Positions 55,201-63,741 of a DNA stretch of 64,000 nt are shown here, piece after piece. This stretch comes from Flavobacterium buctense. Its GTDB lineage: Bacteria; Bacteroidota; Bacteroidia; Flavobacteriales; Flavobacteriaceae. The notes under the pieces were generated by a model, which ran no database searches, was not told the origin of the DNA, and saw nothing but the letters and a program-made list of their open reading frames with translations. A program made the translations under genes and the position numbers. Numbering within the stretch: position 1 is the first letter of the stretch; every line of letters begins with the position of its first letter. The stretch spans positions 62,001-126,000 of the forward strand of contig NZ_JACTAB010000003.1 of assembly GCF_014486695.1 (NCBI RefSeq). The letters run 5' to 3'.

Positions 55201-58200
55201 CCTGTAAATCCGGATACTTCTTGTGCTCAATTTGTATCTGGAACTATCATTGGAGCCACAGCATCACCAGAACCAAATACTTGTGGCGGAAATGATGATG
55301 ATGATGTTTGGTTTTCCTTTACTGCGACGAACACGGTTCATACTGTTACTTTAAATAATGTTTTAGGAAGTACTACAGATTTATTTCACGTAGTTTATAG
55401 TGGAAGCTGTGGTTCTTTAAACCAACTTTACTGCAGTGATAATAACCAGAGTGTTGCGAATTCACTAGTAGTTGGACAAACTTATTATGTAAGAGTGTAT
55501 TCTTGGACTGCAACTGCCGGACAAACCTCTACTTTTGATATTTGTATTGGAACAATTCCGCCTCCTATTTCAACTAACAATACCACCTATACAACACTTC
55601 AATTGGTAGAAGATGTATTCTTAAATTCCACTTGTGCCAGTGTTTCAAACGTAACCTCATCAACCGGTACAAATTTTGGTTCAACCAATGGTATCGCTTA
55701 TTTTAATCAAAACGGATCAGGATTCCCATTTAGCGAAGGAATTGTTTTGACTACCGGAAACGCCATGAGTGCTCCGGGTCCAAATACAACAGGTCTTGGT
55801 GATGGTAATCAAGCTTGGACAGGTGACGCTGAATTAGAAGCTATTATTTTAGCAGCAACCGGAGATCCAATGAATTCAAGAAATGCAACTAAATTAGAAT
55901 TCGATTTTGTGCCTTTAGTTAGTGAAATCAACTTTAATTTTATTTTCGCTTCAGAAGAATACGGTACATTCCAATGTGCTTATTCGGATGCTTTTGCATT
56001 TTTATTAACCGATATTTCTACCGGAATAACAACCAATTTGGCCGTAATTCCTAACACGACTACACCGGTTTCTGTAGTTACTATTAGAGATAACCTTTAT
56101 AATGATTTTTGTGAATCAGTAAATCCTGAATATTTTGCTGCATTTTACGGATTTGGTGGACTAGACCCATTAGGTTCTCCTACGAATTTTAATGGTATTA
56201 CAGTTCCACTTACGGCAACATCAGCAGTTATTCCGGGGAACCAATACCACATTAAATTAGTTATTGCTGATCGTTTGGATAATAGCTTTGATTCAGCTGT
56301 TTTCCTTGAAGGTGGTAGTTTAGATATTGGTAATATTGAACTGGGAGAAGATTTTCTTCAAGCCAATAATACTGCGTTGTGTGCAGGAACAAGTTATACC
56401 ATTTCCTCAGGATTGAATCCGGCTCTTTACACTTTTGTGTGGACCAATGGGACAAATATTATACCTAATCAAACTGGACCAAATTTAACCATTACCCAAC
56501 CAGGTGTTTATGGTGTTACAATTCAATACATTGGAACAAACTGTACTTCAAGTGATTCTATTACCGTGGAGTACTATGATCCTGTAATACCGGGAACTCC
56601 TAACAATTTGGTAGTTTGTAATGCTTCAGATTTTGCTCAATTTGACTTAAGTCAAAATAATAGTGCAGCTTTAGGTGGTTTGGATTCAACAGCGCATACA
56701 GTTACTTATTATGCAACCAATGAAGATGCAAATGCTGAAACAAATGCTTTACCTACTTTATATACCAATACTACAGCTAACTCACAGATTATATATGTTA
56801 GAATAGAAAACAATGTTAATGGTTGTTATGTGATTAGAACATTTAATTTGGTTGTAAATTTAACTGTAACACCTACTTTCCTATCACCGGCACCAATTTG
56901 TAGTGGAGATACAGCTCCAATATTACCAACAACTTCTTTGAATGGTATTACGGGAACTTGGTCACCTACATCAGTAGACAATACTCAAACAATAACCTAT
57001 ACTTTTACCCCTACCGCAGGACAATGTGCAACGCAAACAACCTTAGTAGTTACAGTTTATCAAAATTGTGCTTTTGGAAGTTATGCTAGTGCGGTTTGGT
57101 TAACCAATTGTGAAACCAATAATTTCTTTAATACAGTTGGCTCTGGAACTTCTATCATTGGACCTGTCCAAAATATTTTCCCTAACACTGATTATGGAAC
57201 CTATTTAACCAATTCAAACACATTTAAATTAAGAGGTGGTGAAGTAAAAACATTTAAAAACGCTACGGCCAATGTTTGTAGTGCCAGATTAAACTATAGA
57301 ATTTATCCAGCATCAGGAACACCTGGAGCATTTACTGTTATCAACTTACCATTCCTTGATGACTGTTCCGGTGGCACATTCCCAAGTGGTGGTCCATGTA
57401 ACACAGGAGATCAAAAATGGCAAAGAGTATTAAACGATAGTGAATTGCCGGTTGATTTAACTGCATTCCCTGCAGGTGATTATGTGATTGAAGTCTATTA
57501 TGATATCACCGGTGATGTAAATTCAACAACTCAATGTGATGACACTATTTTGATTAATAATAACGGGGCTAATTTTATAGCCACTTATACATTACAAGCT
57601 AATCCAACATTTGCTTTCACAGCTCCATCTAATTGTACAACCGCAGATGGTACTATTATAATTGGAAGTTTGGCACCAAACACAACGTATTCTTTTACTT
57701 ATTCTGATGATAACATTACGACCGGGCCACTTACTATTGTAACTGACAACAATGGAACATATACTTTGACCGGATTAAATAATGGAAATTATTCGAACTT
57801 TAACTTTACCGTTAACAGTTGTGCCATTAATACCACTGATATAGTTACTCTGAATGCGCCTTCAACTGCATCAATTACAAGTGTAAATCCACTATCTTGT
57901 GGTGATAACACCGGTACGATCACGATTGGTAATTTGGCTCCAAACCAAATCTATTCAGTCACTTATACAGATGACACTGTTTTAGTAGGGCCAACAAATT
58001 TTACTTCAGATTCAAATGGAATAATTGTATTAACGGGTCTTAATGCCGGTGTTTACAACAATTTCAACCTTGGTAGCACCAACTGTTCTTACACATCCAA
58101 TCAAGCAACAACTTTAGCTGATCCGGGAGCACCAATAATTACTGTTAATAGTGAAAGTATTTGTAGTGGTCAAAGTACTACTATTACTGCTACTCCTCAA

Positions 58201-60252
58201 GTTCCGGGAACATATAACTATTTATGGACAGTACCGGCCGGATTTACAAATCCTGGTAATGTTGCCAGTTTCTCTACATCGGTTCCTGGTACCTATACTG
58301 TAGTTGCTACTCCTTTACTAACCACATTTTGTAATGGAAGTTTTGAAAATCCTCTAGCTACCGGACAGTTCCCTAATATGCTTAACGAAAATGCAATTCC
58401 ATGTTGGGATACTACCGCAGCAGACGGAATTTTGGAAGTATGGCCAGCAGCCGGATTTGAAAATGTTTTTGCATATCAAGGTAATCAGTTTATAGAGATG
58501 AACGGAAATTCAATAGCCACAATTTTCCAAGACTTTACAACCTCACCGGGAGCTCAATTGCAAATCTCTTTTGCCCACCGAGGTCGTCAAGGTAATGACA
58601 CCGTTGGTGTTGAAATAGGACCTGTTGGTGGACCTTATGTAAGTTTAGGAAACTTTACAGATGGTAATACGGCATGGGTTTTACGCAATTTAACCTATAC
58701 GGTTCCAACGACCGGTGGCAATAACTATTCTTTACGTTTTGTATCTGTATCAAGTGCAGGTTTTGATCCTTCAGTTGGTAATTTCCTTGATGCTGTTAAT
58801 GTAACTTCATCAGGTTGTAGCTCATCTCCTGCTTCAGGAACAGTAACATTATCACCTGCTGTGAGTTTGAATTTAACTTCAGCTAATAACCAACAAACAG
58901 TTTGTATAAACACGGCTATAAACGCTATTGTATATACTTCAACCAATGCAACTGATGTTACGGTTTCAGGACTTCCTTCTGGAGTGACCGGTACTTTTGA
59001 TTCTAATACAGGTGGATTTACTATTAGTGGTACTCCTACGGAAAGTGGTACCTTCAATTATACAGTGTCTTCTTCTGTAAGTTGCAATACCGTAACTTTA
59101 ATTGGCACCATAACTGTAAATCCTTTAGTTACCGCAACCTTTACTCCTATTACAATTTGTAGTGGAGCTTCGGTAACATTACCATCAACTTCTATTGAAG
59201 GTTTCAGTGGGACATGGAATCCGGCGACAGTTGACACTACACAAAACGGTGTTTATATTTTTAATCCTACACCTGGACAATGTGCTGGAGTAGGTGCTTT
59301 AACCATTACTGTAAATCAACCTACACTCCCTACATTTGACCCTATAGCGGCCATTTGTAGTAGTGGACAATTGAATCCACTGCCGACAACTTCTACCAAT
59401 GGAGTTACCGGAACTTGGTTACCGGCATTGAATAACACTCAAACTACAACTTATACTTTTACACCTACAAGTGGTCTTTGTGCATTGCAAACGACATTGA
59501 CAATTACTGTTAATCCGAATGTGACACCAACATTTAATGCGATAGCACCTTTGTGTATTGGTGAAACAGTCCCTTCATTACCTCTTACTTCTCTTGAAGG
59601 AATATCAGGAACATGGAATCCGGCAGTCATTGACAATACTACAACAAGAGATTATGTCTTTTCTCCAACCGCCGGTCAATGTGCTACTTCGGCAATCCTT
59701 ACAGTAGTCGTACAAAGCGGTTTTGATTTTGACATTACCGGAAATTGTGTCGGAAATGAATTCGTACTAGAAGTTACAGCTGTAAACAATACTTTTGATG
59801 TCAATACTGCTAGTTATAATTGGTTTACAATTGACCAACAATTAGTTGGTACCAATTCAAATACGTTCAATGTTAGCGAATACCTAAGTTCAACAACAAT
59901 AATTGAAGAACTACCAATCACTTTCTCGGTAACTGTTACTGATACCAATGGTTGTACCAAAAATGAATCAATCACCTTAGACAGAATCTTCTGTGGCATT
60001 CAAAAAGGAATATCGGTTAACAACGATGGTAGTAATGACTTTTTTGATTTGACCCAATTGAATGTTAAAAATCTCTCTATTTTTAATCGTTACGGAATGA
60101 AAGTTTACAGCAAAAACCAATACCGAAACGAATGGAAAGGTCAAACCGACAATGGCGATGAATTACCGGATGGTACTTATTATTATGTAATCGAATTTAA
60201 TAGCGGTGACGCCGCCAAAACAGGTTGGATTTATGTCAATCGTGAACAATAA
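52270..60252 (+). CDS. Giant T9SS adhesin with CUB and fibronectin-like repeats
   Basis: 2660 residues from the ATG at 52270 (a TTG at 52243 would add nine residues before a clean signal peptide ending GYSQ). Order: choice-of-anchor J/MAM-like (about 20-215); FN3; then three near-identical CUB+FN3 units (CUB at about 304-423, 525-645, 747-868; landmarks NWDALYVFDGNSITAPQIAS and RFRSDG); a choice-of-anchor L domain (about 1103-1357); Ig-like and PKD-like regions; four ~70-residue repeats with ICSG, PTTS, GTW and GQC; and a gliding-associated CHU_C domain (about 2574-2660, LSIFNRYGMKVYSK, DGTYYYVIEF), the type B T9SS signal. Exported through the outer membrane and attached to the surface; ligand unknown. 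Confidence 0.92.
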   Translation: MKKITLLVLTLFFSLCGYSQLALEGFESTTGPVALPGTTWTLGTGNWAVFDNGVGTGQRWGINSTVNSPPIVYQGTNAAYINRETMNIGDISEDYLATPLVTIPVNGQLHFFTRSFASGNQGTIYQIRVAPATASQTDPAAYTVIQEWTEVDLTTTFNIYEEKVVNFPAIYHNQQLYVSFVKVHNQQVAGLAGSGDRWLVDNVSINEQCLNPTNLIATVTSESTASLNWTNPSGATSWEIEVVAAAGTPTGVGVIYNGTLPYIITGLLPNTAYKFYVRAICSTGYSSEWVGPSAIFTTSTAPPVCGGNFVDEAGPTTNYANNSDSTVIICPTIPGEQVTVTFTSFNTEANWDALYVFDGNSITAPQIASTNPAANVPGGLAGGYWGTTIPGPFTSSSPDGCLTFRFRSDGFVNNPGWIANVTCAPPPVCQQPNGLTTSTITPNSVTFGWTNVGIATSWQVLVLPCNAPAPTADTTGWTETTTNPFSITGLTSATCYNVYVRGNCGTDGVSLWAGPSSFSTLIAPPVCGGNFVDTGGPTANYPNNADSTVTICPIIPGELVTVTFTSFNVETNWDALYVFDGNSITAPQIASTNPAGNVPGGLAGGYWGATNPGPFTSSSPDGCLTFRFRSDGFVNNPGWVANITCAPAPACQQPTGITATTVTSNSTIVGWTNVGVATSWEILALPCNSPAPNEASTGWIVATTNPFTLTGLNPTTCYDIYVRGNCGANGTSLWAGPRTITTQVAPPICGGVFVDAAGPNANYANNSDSTVTICPINAGDQVTVTFTEFDTENNWDALYVFDGNSITAPQIASENPAGNVPGGLAGGYWGTEIPGPFTSSSVDGCLTFRFRSDGSFNNPGWVANVTCNPPPTCPRPSALVVSNVTQTGATVAWTEIGTATTWQVLFLPANAPVPDASTVGWVTATTNPFVYGGLNSGTLYKVYVRSFCSDTDISLWSNPVTFATLISNDECANAIIVPVNPDTSCAQFVSGTIIGATASPEPNTCGGNDDDDVWFSFTATNTVHTVTLNNVLGSTTDLFHVVYSGSCGSLNQLYCSDNNQSVANSLVVGQTYYVRVYSWTATAGQTSTFDICIGTIPPPISTNNTTYTTLQLVEDVFLNSTCASVSNVTSSTGTNFGSTNGIAYFNQNGSGFPFSEGIVLTTGNAMSAPGPNTTGLGDGNQAWTGDAELEAIILAATGDPMNSRNATKLEFDFVPLVSEINFNFIFASEEYGTFQCAYSDAFAFLLTDISTGITTNLAVIPNTTTPVSVVTIRDNLYNDFCESVNPEYFAAFYGFGGLDPLGSPTNFNGITVPLTATSAVIPGNQYHIKLVIADRLDNSFDSAVFLEGGSLDIGNIELGEDFLQANNTALCAGTSYTISSGLNPALYTFVWTNGTNIIPNQTGPNLTITQPGVYGVTIQYIGTNCTSSDSITVEYYDPVIPGTPNNLVVCNASDFAQFDLSQNNSAALGGLDSTAHTVTYYATNEDANAETNALPTLYTNTTANSQIIYVRIENNVNGCYVIRTFNLVVNLTVTPTFLSPAPICSGDTAPILPTTSLNGITGTWSPTSVDNTQTITYTFTPTAGQCATQTTLVVTVYQNCAFGSYASAVWLTNCETNNFFNTVGSGTSIIGPVQNIFPNTDYGTYLTNSNTFKLRGGEVKTFKNATANVCSARLNYRIYPASGTPGAFTVINLPFLDDCSGGTFPSGGPCNTGDQKWQRVLNDSELPVDLTAFPAGDYVIEVYYDITGDVNSTTQCDDTILINNNGANFIATYTLQANPTFAFTAPSNCTTADGTIIIGSLAPNTTYSFTYSDDNITTGPLTIVTDNNGTYTLTGLNNGNYSNFNFTVNSCAINTTDIVTLNAPSTASITSVNPLSCGDNTGTITIGNLAPNQIYSVTYTDDTVLVGPTNFTSDSNGIIVLTGLNAGVYNNFNLGSTNCSYTSNQATTLADPGAPIITVNSESICSGQSTTITATPQVPGTYNYLWTVPAGFTNPGNVASFSTSVPGTYTVVATPLLTTFCNGSFENPLATGQFPNMLNENAIPCWDTTAADGILEVWPAAGFENVFAYQGNQFIEMNGNSIATIFQDFTTSPGAQLQISFAHRGRQGNDTVGVEIGPVGGPYVSLGNFTDGNTAWVLRNLTYTVPTTGGNNYSLRFVSVSSAGFDPSVGNFLDAVNVTSSGCSSSPASGTVTLSPAVSLNLTSANNQQTVCINTAINAIVYTSTNATDVTVSGLPSGVTGTFDSNTGGFTISGTPTESGTFNYTVSSSVSCNTVTLIGTITVNPLVTATFTPITICSGASVTLPSTSIEGFSGTWNPATVDTTQNGVYIFNPTPGQCAGVGALTITVNQPTLPTFDPIAAICSSGQLNPLPTTSTNGVTGTWLPALNNTQTTTYTFTPTSGLCALQTTLTITVNPNVTPTFNAIAPLCIGETVPSLPLTSLEGISGTWNPAVIDNTTTRDYVFSPTAGQCATSAILTVVVQSGFDFDITGNCVGNEFVLEVTAVNNTFDVNTASYNWFTIDQQLVGTNSNTFNVSEYLSSTTIIEELPITFSVTVTDTNGCTKNESITLDRIFCGIQKGISVNNDGSNDFFDLTQLNVKNLSIFNRYGMKVYSKNQYRNEWKGQTDNGDELPDGTYYYVIEFNSGDAAKTGWIYVNREQ

Positions 60253-60257
60253 TCAAT

Positions 60258-60290
60258 GTAAAAAGCCCCAAATTTGGGGCTTTTTTTTTA
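60258..60290. terminator. Bidirectional terminator after the adhesin
   Basis: aaaagcccca/tggggctttt hairpin flanked by A and T runs between convergent genes. Confidence 0.9.
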
Positions 60291-60638
60291 ATATAACTTT
60301 TTGGCTTCTTCAATGACAGCGATTAAAACAGCATTGTCAATCATTTCTATACTGAAATACCGCAATGACTTAATTGTATTTCTCCCTTTGTCTGCTATCA
60401 AATGCTCTTGATACGATTTTAATTGAAAGCCCTTCGCAAAACCAACATCAACGAATTCATGCTTATGACTTGCATTGAGATAGCAAAAAGGCTTCTTCTT
60501 ATAATAAAAATAGGGTATTCCCCATTTGTATTCTAAAGTTACTTCGGGTAAAGTCTGCTCTACAACCGTTATGATATGAAGCAATATATCACGATACTTT
60601 TCAGGCTGTTGAAGTATATATAATGCTGTAGGTTTCAA
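60288..60638 (-). CDS. DUF1801 / YdhG-like protein
   Basis: 116 residues, cytoplasmic. YKWGIPYFYYKKKPFCYLNA and HEFVDVGFAKG are the DUF1801 landmarks. This fold includes YdhG/Fra iron-chaperone-like proteins; exact role unknown. Begins 2 bases after the peptidase stop, so both are cotranscribed. Confidence 0.85.
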   Translation of the reverse strand: MKPTALYILQQPEKYRDILLHIITVVEQTLPEVTLEYKWGIPYFYYKKKPFCYLNASHKHEFVDVGFAKGFQLKSYQEHLIADKGRNTIKSLRYFSIEMIDNAVLIAVIEEAKKLY

Positions 60639-60640
60639 AC

Positions 60641-62014
60641 TTAATCTATTCCGTATTGATCAAACAAATAAACTAAGGCCGTCATAGTCGCTGCCCCAAG
60701 TTCTAATTCTCTTTTATTGATAGCGTCAAAGGTATCATTGGCTGCATGATGATAATCAAAATACCTTTGCGAATCAGGCTTCAAACCTGCCTTTACAATT
60801 TTAGCAGAAGTCAACGGACTAATATCTGAACCCGTGCCACCTTTGACAAAACTGTGAATAAGATAAGGTTCAAATAACGCTTTCCAAGTCATGATTTTCT
60901 CAAAATTAGGATTATCACATTCAAAGAAAAAACCTCTTGGAGTAAATCCACCGGCATCACTTTCCAATGCAAAAATATGATTCTCTGTATTGGCCTGAGA
61001 GAGTTCTTGGTAGCGTTTCCCACCTTTTCCACCGTTTTCTTCATTCATAAAAAGGACTACTCTGATGGTGTTTTTAGGTTTGTAATTTAGTTTTTTAAAG
61101 AGTTCTACAACCGCCATACTTTGCACACAACCGGCGCCATCATCATGCGAACCGTCTGCCAAATCCCAAGAATCCAGATGTCCGCCAACGACCATAATTT
61201 TTTCCGGATGTTCTGATCCTATGATTTCACCAACTACGTTATAGGAAAGAACCTCATCATAATTTTGACAAGATTGTTTAAAATAGAATAGCAGCTTATT
61301 GTTTGCTTTGAGTTTTTGACTTAATAATTCGGCACCATTCGTACTGATAGCAGCCGTTGGAATGCATTTCTCTTTAGGCAAATCGCCATAACTTTGTGTT
61401 CCTGTGTGTGGAAAATCATCTAATCTTAAATTCATCGAACGAACAATCGTTGCAACCGCGCCAAACTTAGCCGCTTCTTTTGCGCCCGCGTAACGTTGGT
61501 CCACACAATGTCCATAAGATTTAAAGGTTTCTATGTTTTCAGGTTCCATCGGGCGATTGTAAAAGACAATTTTACCTTTGATTTTGGCTTCGCCTAAAAT
61601 TTCTAATTCTTTGAGACTTTGGACTTCAATAATCTCTGCCGTTAATCCTTCTTTTGGCGTGGCTATAGAACCTCCAAGAGCACAAATAGGCACACTGATT
61701 TTGTTTTTCTTATCTAAAATATAAGCTGATTCCTTTTCGCCTCTAACCCATTTGGGCACCATAACTTCTTGTAAATAAACTTTGTCTAAACCTAAAGTTT
61801 CTAATTGTTGTTTGGTATAAACTACTCCTTTTTCAGCACCAACAGAGCCCGAAAGACGATGTCCGATTTTATTAGATAAATCATCTAACCAAGCATAACA
61901 CTTTGAATTGGTTAAAGCATATTTATAAATATCCTTGAGCATTTGTTCATCATTGCTTTGAGCAAAACCTGAAACTGCCATAAAAAACAAAGAACCGAAA
62001 AGAAGCTTTTTCAT
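60641..62014 (-). CDS. Secreted M28-family metallopeptidase
   Basis: 457 residues from the ATG at 62014, chosen because KKLLFGSLFFMAVSGFAQ is a signal peptide; an in-frame extension to 62089 would bury it. A protease-associated domain (about 120-250) is inserted before the catalytic fold. Zinc ligands and catalytic residues are visible: GGHLDSWDLADGSHDDGAG, NEENGG, ALESDAGG and YHHAANDTFD. Aminopeptidase or carboxypeptidase in the periplasm or outside the cell. Confidence 0.88.
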   Translation of the reverse strand: MKKLLFGSLFFMAVSGFAQSNDEQMLKDIYKYALTNSKCYAWLDDLSNKIGHRLSGSVGAEKGVVYTKQQLETLGLDKVYLQEVMVPKWVRGEKESAYILDKKNKISVPICALGGSIATPKEGLTAEIIEVQSLKELEILGEAKIKGKIVFYNRPMEPENIETFKSYGHCVDQRYAGAKEAAKFGAVATIVRSMNLRLDDFPHTGTQSYGDLPKEKCIPTAAISTNGAELLSQKLKANNKLLFYFKQSCQNYDEVLSYNVVGEIIGSEHPEKIMVVGGHLDSWDLADGSHDDGAGCVQSMAVVELFKKLNYKPKNTIRVVLFMNEENGGKGGKRYQELSQANTENHIFALESDAGGFTPRGFFFECDNPNFEKIMTWKALFEPYLIHSFVKGGTGSDISPLTSAKIVKAGLKPDSQRYFDYHHAANDTFDAINKRELELGAATMTALVYLFDQYGID

Positions 62015-62085
62015 AGAAATAATTTTTATCAAAAATAAATGAAAAAACATTTGGTCACTGAAAAAATATTTATTTACTTTGTTTT

Positions 62086-62098
62086 TCAAAGTACTTTA
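62086..62098. promoter_or_regulatory. AAAGTACTTT operator candidate, copy 1
   Basis: tcaaagtacttta with the perfect 10-base palindrome aaagtacttt at 62088-62097, three bases before the ATG of the membrane protein gene. The same sequence is at 63718-63731. Confidence 0.6.
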
Positions 62099-62100
62099 AA

Positions 62101-62724
62101 ATGGAAACTAAAGATTATCTAAAAGACATTCAAGACATCAAACAAATGATGACGCAATCTTCAAGATTCATATCCTTGAGTGGTTTATCAGGCGTTCTCG
62201 CAGGTGTTTATTCTTTAATTGGTGCTTGGCTGGCATACAAAACCATTTACTTTGATACGTCTACAAGTGGTTCGTATAGAGATTTGGTCATTTCCTATGA
62301 TGCAGTCTACCGATTATTAATCATTGGTACTTCAGTTATGGTTTTATCCATTTTAACCGGATTATTTTTAAGTCTGAGAAAAGCAGCCAAAGAAAAAGAG
62401 GCCTTTTGGAATCCAACCTCCAGAAGATTATTAATCAATTTTTTAATTCCTTTGTTAACCGGTGCATTTTTTATAGTATTCCTGATAGAAAAAAACATAT
62501 TGGAACTTGTGGCACCACTGACTTTAATTTTTTATGGATTGGCTTGTGTGAATGCCAGTAAATATACCCTAGGAGATGTTCGATATTTGGGGATTTCACA
62601 AATATTGATAGGCTTACTTTCTACTTGGTTTTTAAGTTATGGATTGCTATTTTGGGCTTTAGGCTTTGGTGTATGTAATATTTTATACGGAAGTATAATG
62701 TATTTTAAATACGATAGAAAATAA
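62101..62724 (+). CDS. Conserved membrane protein, first gene of the YiiX operon
   Basis: 207 residues. Soluble N-terminal ~20 residues (METKDYLKDIQDIKQMM), then about six membrane segments with two basic loops (LRKAAKEKEAFW, SRRLL). It ends 3 bases before the YiiX-like gene. Membrane proteins of this type commonly precede small winged-helix regulators in Bacteroidota, which suggests a sensor or effector role; not proven. Confidence 0.7.
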   Translation: METKDYLKDIQDIKQMMTQSSRFISLSGLSGVLAGVYSLIGAWLAYKTIYFDTSTSGSYRDLVISYDAVYRLLIIGTSVMVLSILTGLFLSLRKAAKEKEAFWNPTSRRLLINFLIPLLTGAFFIVFLIEKNILELVAPLTLIFYGLACVNASKYTLGDVRYLGISQILIGLLSTWFLSYGLLFWALGFGVCNILYGSIMYFKYDRK

Positions 62725-62727
62725 GTA

Positions 62728-63390
62728 ATGAGAAAAGCTATCGTAATAGTTTTAGGTTTATTGATTGCCTTTTTTGTATTGGCGAAAGGCAACTCAACGC
62801 AAGTTGAAAAAGCTTTTGTCAAGTTAAATCAAAATCCCCAAGAGTCATTGCAAGACGGTGATATCATCTTTCAAACTTCACAATCAAAACAATGCGAAGC
62901 GGTAAGAATTGCCACTAACTCGAAATTCTCACACTGCGGTATTATTTATGAAATTAAAGGGGAAAAATATGTTTATGAAGCCGTTCAGCCCGTAAAAATT
63001 ACACCTTTTAAGGAATGGATTTCTCACGGTCAAGGCAATTCATATTTGGTTAAAAGATTAAAAAATGCAAAGGCTGTTTTAAACACTACAGTATTGGAGA
63101 AAATGAAGTCTTATGGAAATCAGTTTAATAATAAAGATTACGACCTTTATTTTGAATGGACAGATAACAAAATGTATTGCTCTGAATTGGTTTGGAAAAT
63201 CTATAAAAACGGTGCCGGAATAGAACTCTGTGGATTGGAAAGTTTAAAAAGTTTTACTTTGGAGCATGAATTGGTAAAAGAAATTCTCAAAGAACGTTAT
63301 GGCAATAAAATCCCATTGGATGAAAAAGTGGTAGCTCCATCACAGTTGGTAGATTCGCCTTTATTAGAAACCGTTATTGACACTTATTAA
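62728..63390 (+). CDS. YiiX/YebB-like NlpC/P60 cysteine hydrolase
   Basis: 220 residues with an N-terminal hydrophobic anchor or signal. A permuted papain-like fold: GDIIFQTSQS, FSHCGIIY (H69), YVYEAVQP (E84) and MYCSELVWK (C151), giving a His-Glu-Cys set. YiiX-type proteins cleave amide or acyl bonds, possibly in lipids or cell wall. It lies between the membrane protein and the regulator. Confidence 0.83.
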   Translation: MRKAIVIVLGLLIAFFVLAKGNSTQVEKAFVKLNQNPQESLQDGDIIFQTSQSKQCEAVRIATNSKFSHCGIIYEIKGEKYVYEAVQPVKITPFKEWISHGQGNSYLVKRLKNAKAVLNTTVLEKMKSYGNQFNNKDYDLYFEWTDNKMYCSELVWKIYKNGAGIELCGLESLKSFTLEHELVKEILKERYGNKIPLDEKVVAPSQLVDSPLLETVIDTY

Positions 63391-63392
63391 TT

Positions 63393-63689
63393 TTGAAAAA
63401 TATCATCCAAAATATTAACAAAGCTTTTGATCACCGAATACGTTTGGGGATAATGTCGGTTTTAATGGTCAACGAAAGTGCCGATTTTAACATGCTTAAA
63501 GAATTACTGGGTGTTACGGATGGCAATTTAGCCAGCCATACCAAAGCCTTGGAAACCGAGGAATACATTATGATTGAAAAACAATTCATTGGAAAAAAGC
63601 CCAACACGCGTTACATAGCTACGGCAACCGGAAAAAAAGCTTTCCAAGAGCACATAGAAGCACTTGAAAAATTACTATCGAAAAATTAA
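63393..63689 (+). CDS. Winged-helix transcriptional regulator
   Basis: 98 residues, TTG start 3 bases after the YiiX stop. FDHRIRLGIMSVLMVNESADFNMLKELLGVTDGNLASHTKALETEEYI is a winged helix of the MarR/ArsR-like HTH_34 group; wing residues GKKPNTRY follow. Probably a dimeric repressor that binds the two aaagtacttt sites before 62101 and 63742, so it would control its own operon and the Coq4-like gene. The ligand is not apparent. Confidence 0.8.
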   Translation: MKNIIQNINKAFDHRIRLGIMSVLMVNESADFNMLKELLGVTDGNLASHTKALETEEYIMIEKQFIGKKPNTRYIATATGKKAFQEHIEALEKLLSKN

Positions 63690-63717
63690 CTATTTTTTTT
63701 ATCTATACACTTTGAAT

Positions 63718-63731
63718 TTCAAAGTACTTTT
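63718..63731. promoter_or_regulatory. AAAGTACTTT operator candidate, copy 2
   Basis: ttcaaagtactttt with the palindrome at 63721-63730, 12 bases before the Coq4-like ATG at 63742. A TTTG at 63711 lies just upstream. Confidence 0.6.
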
Positions 63732-63741
63732 AATATAATTC

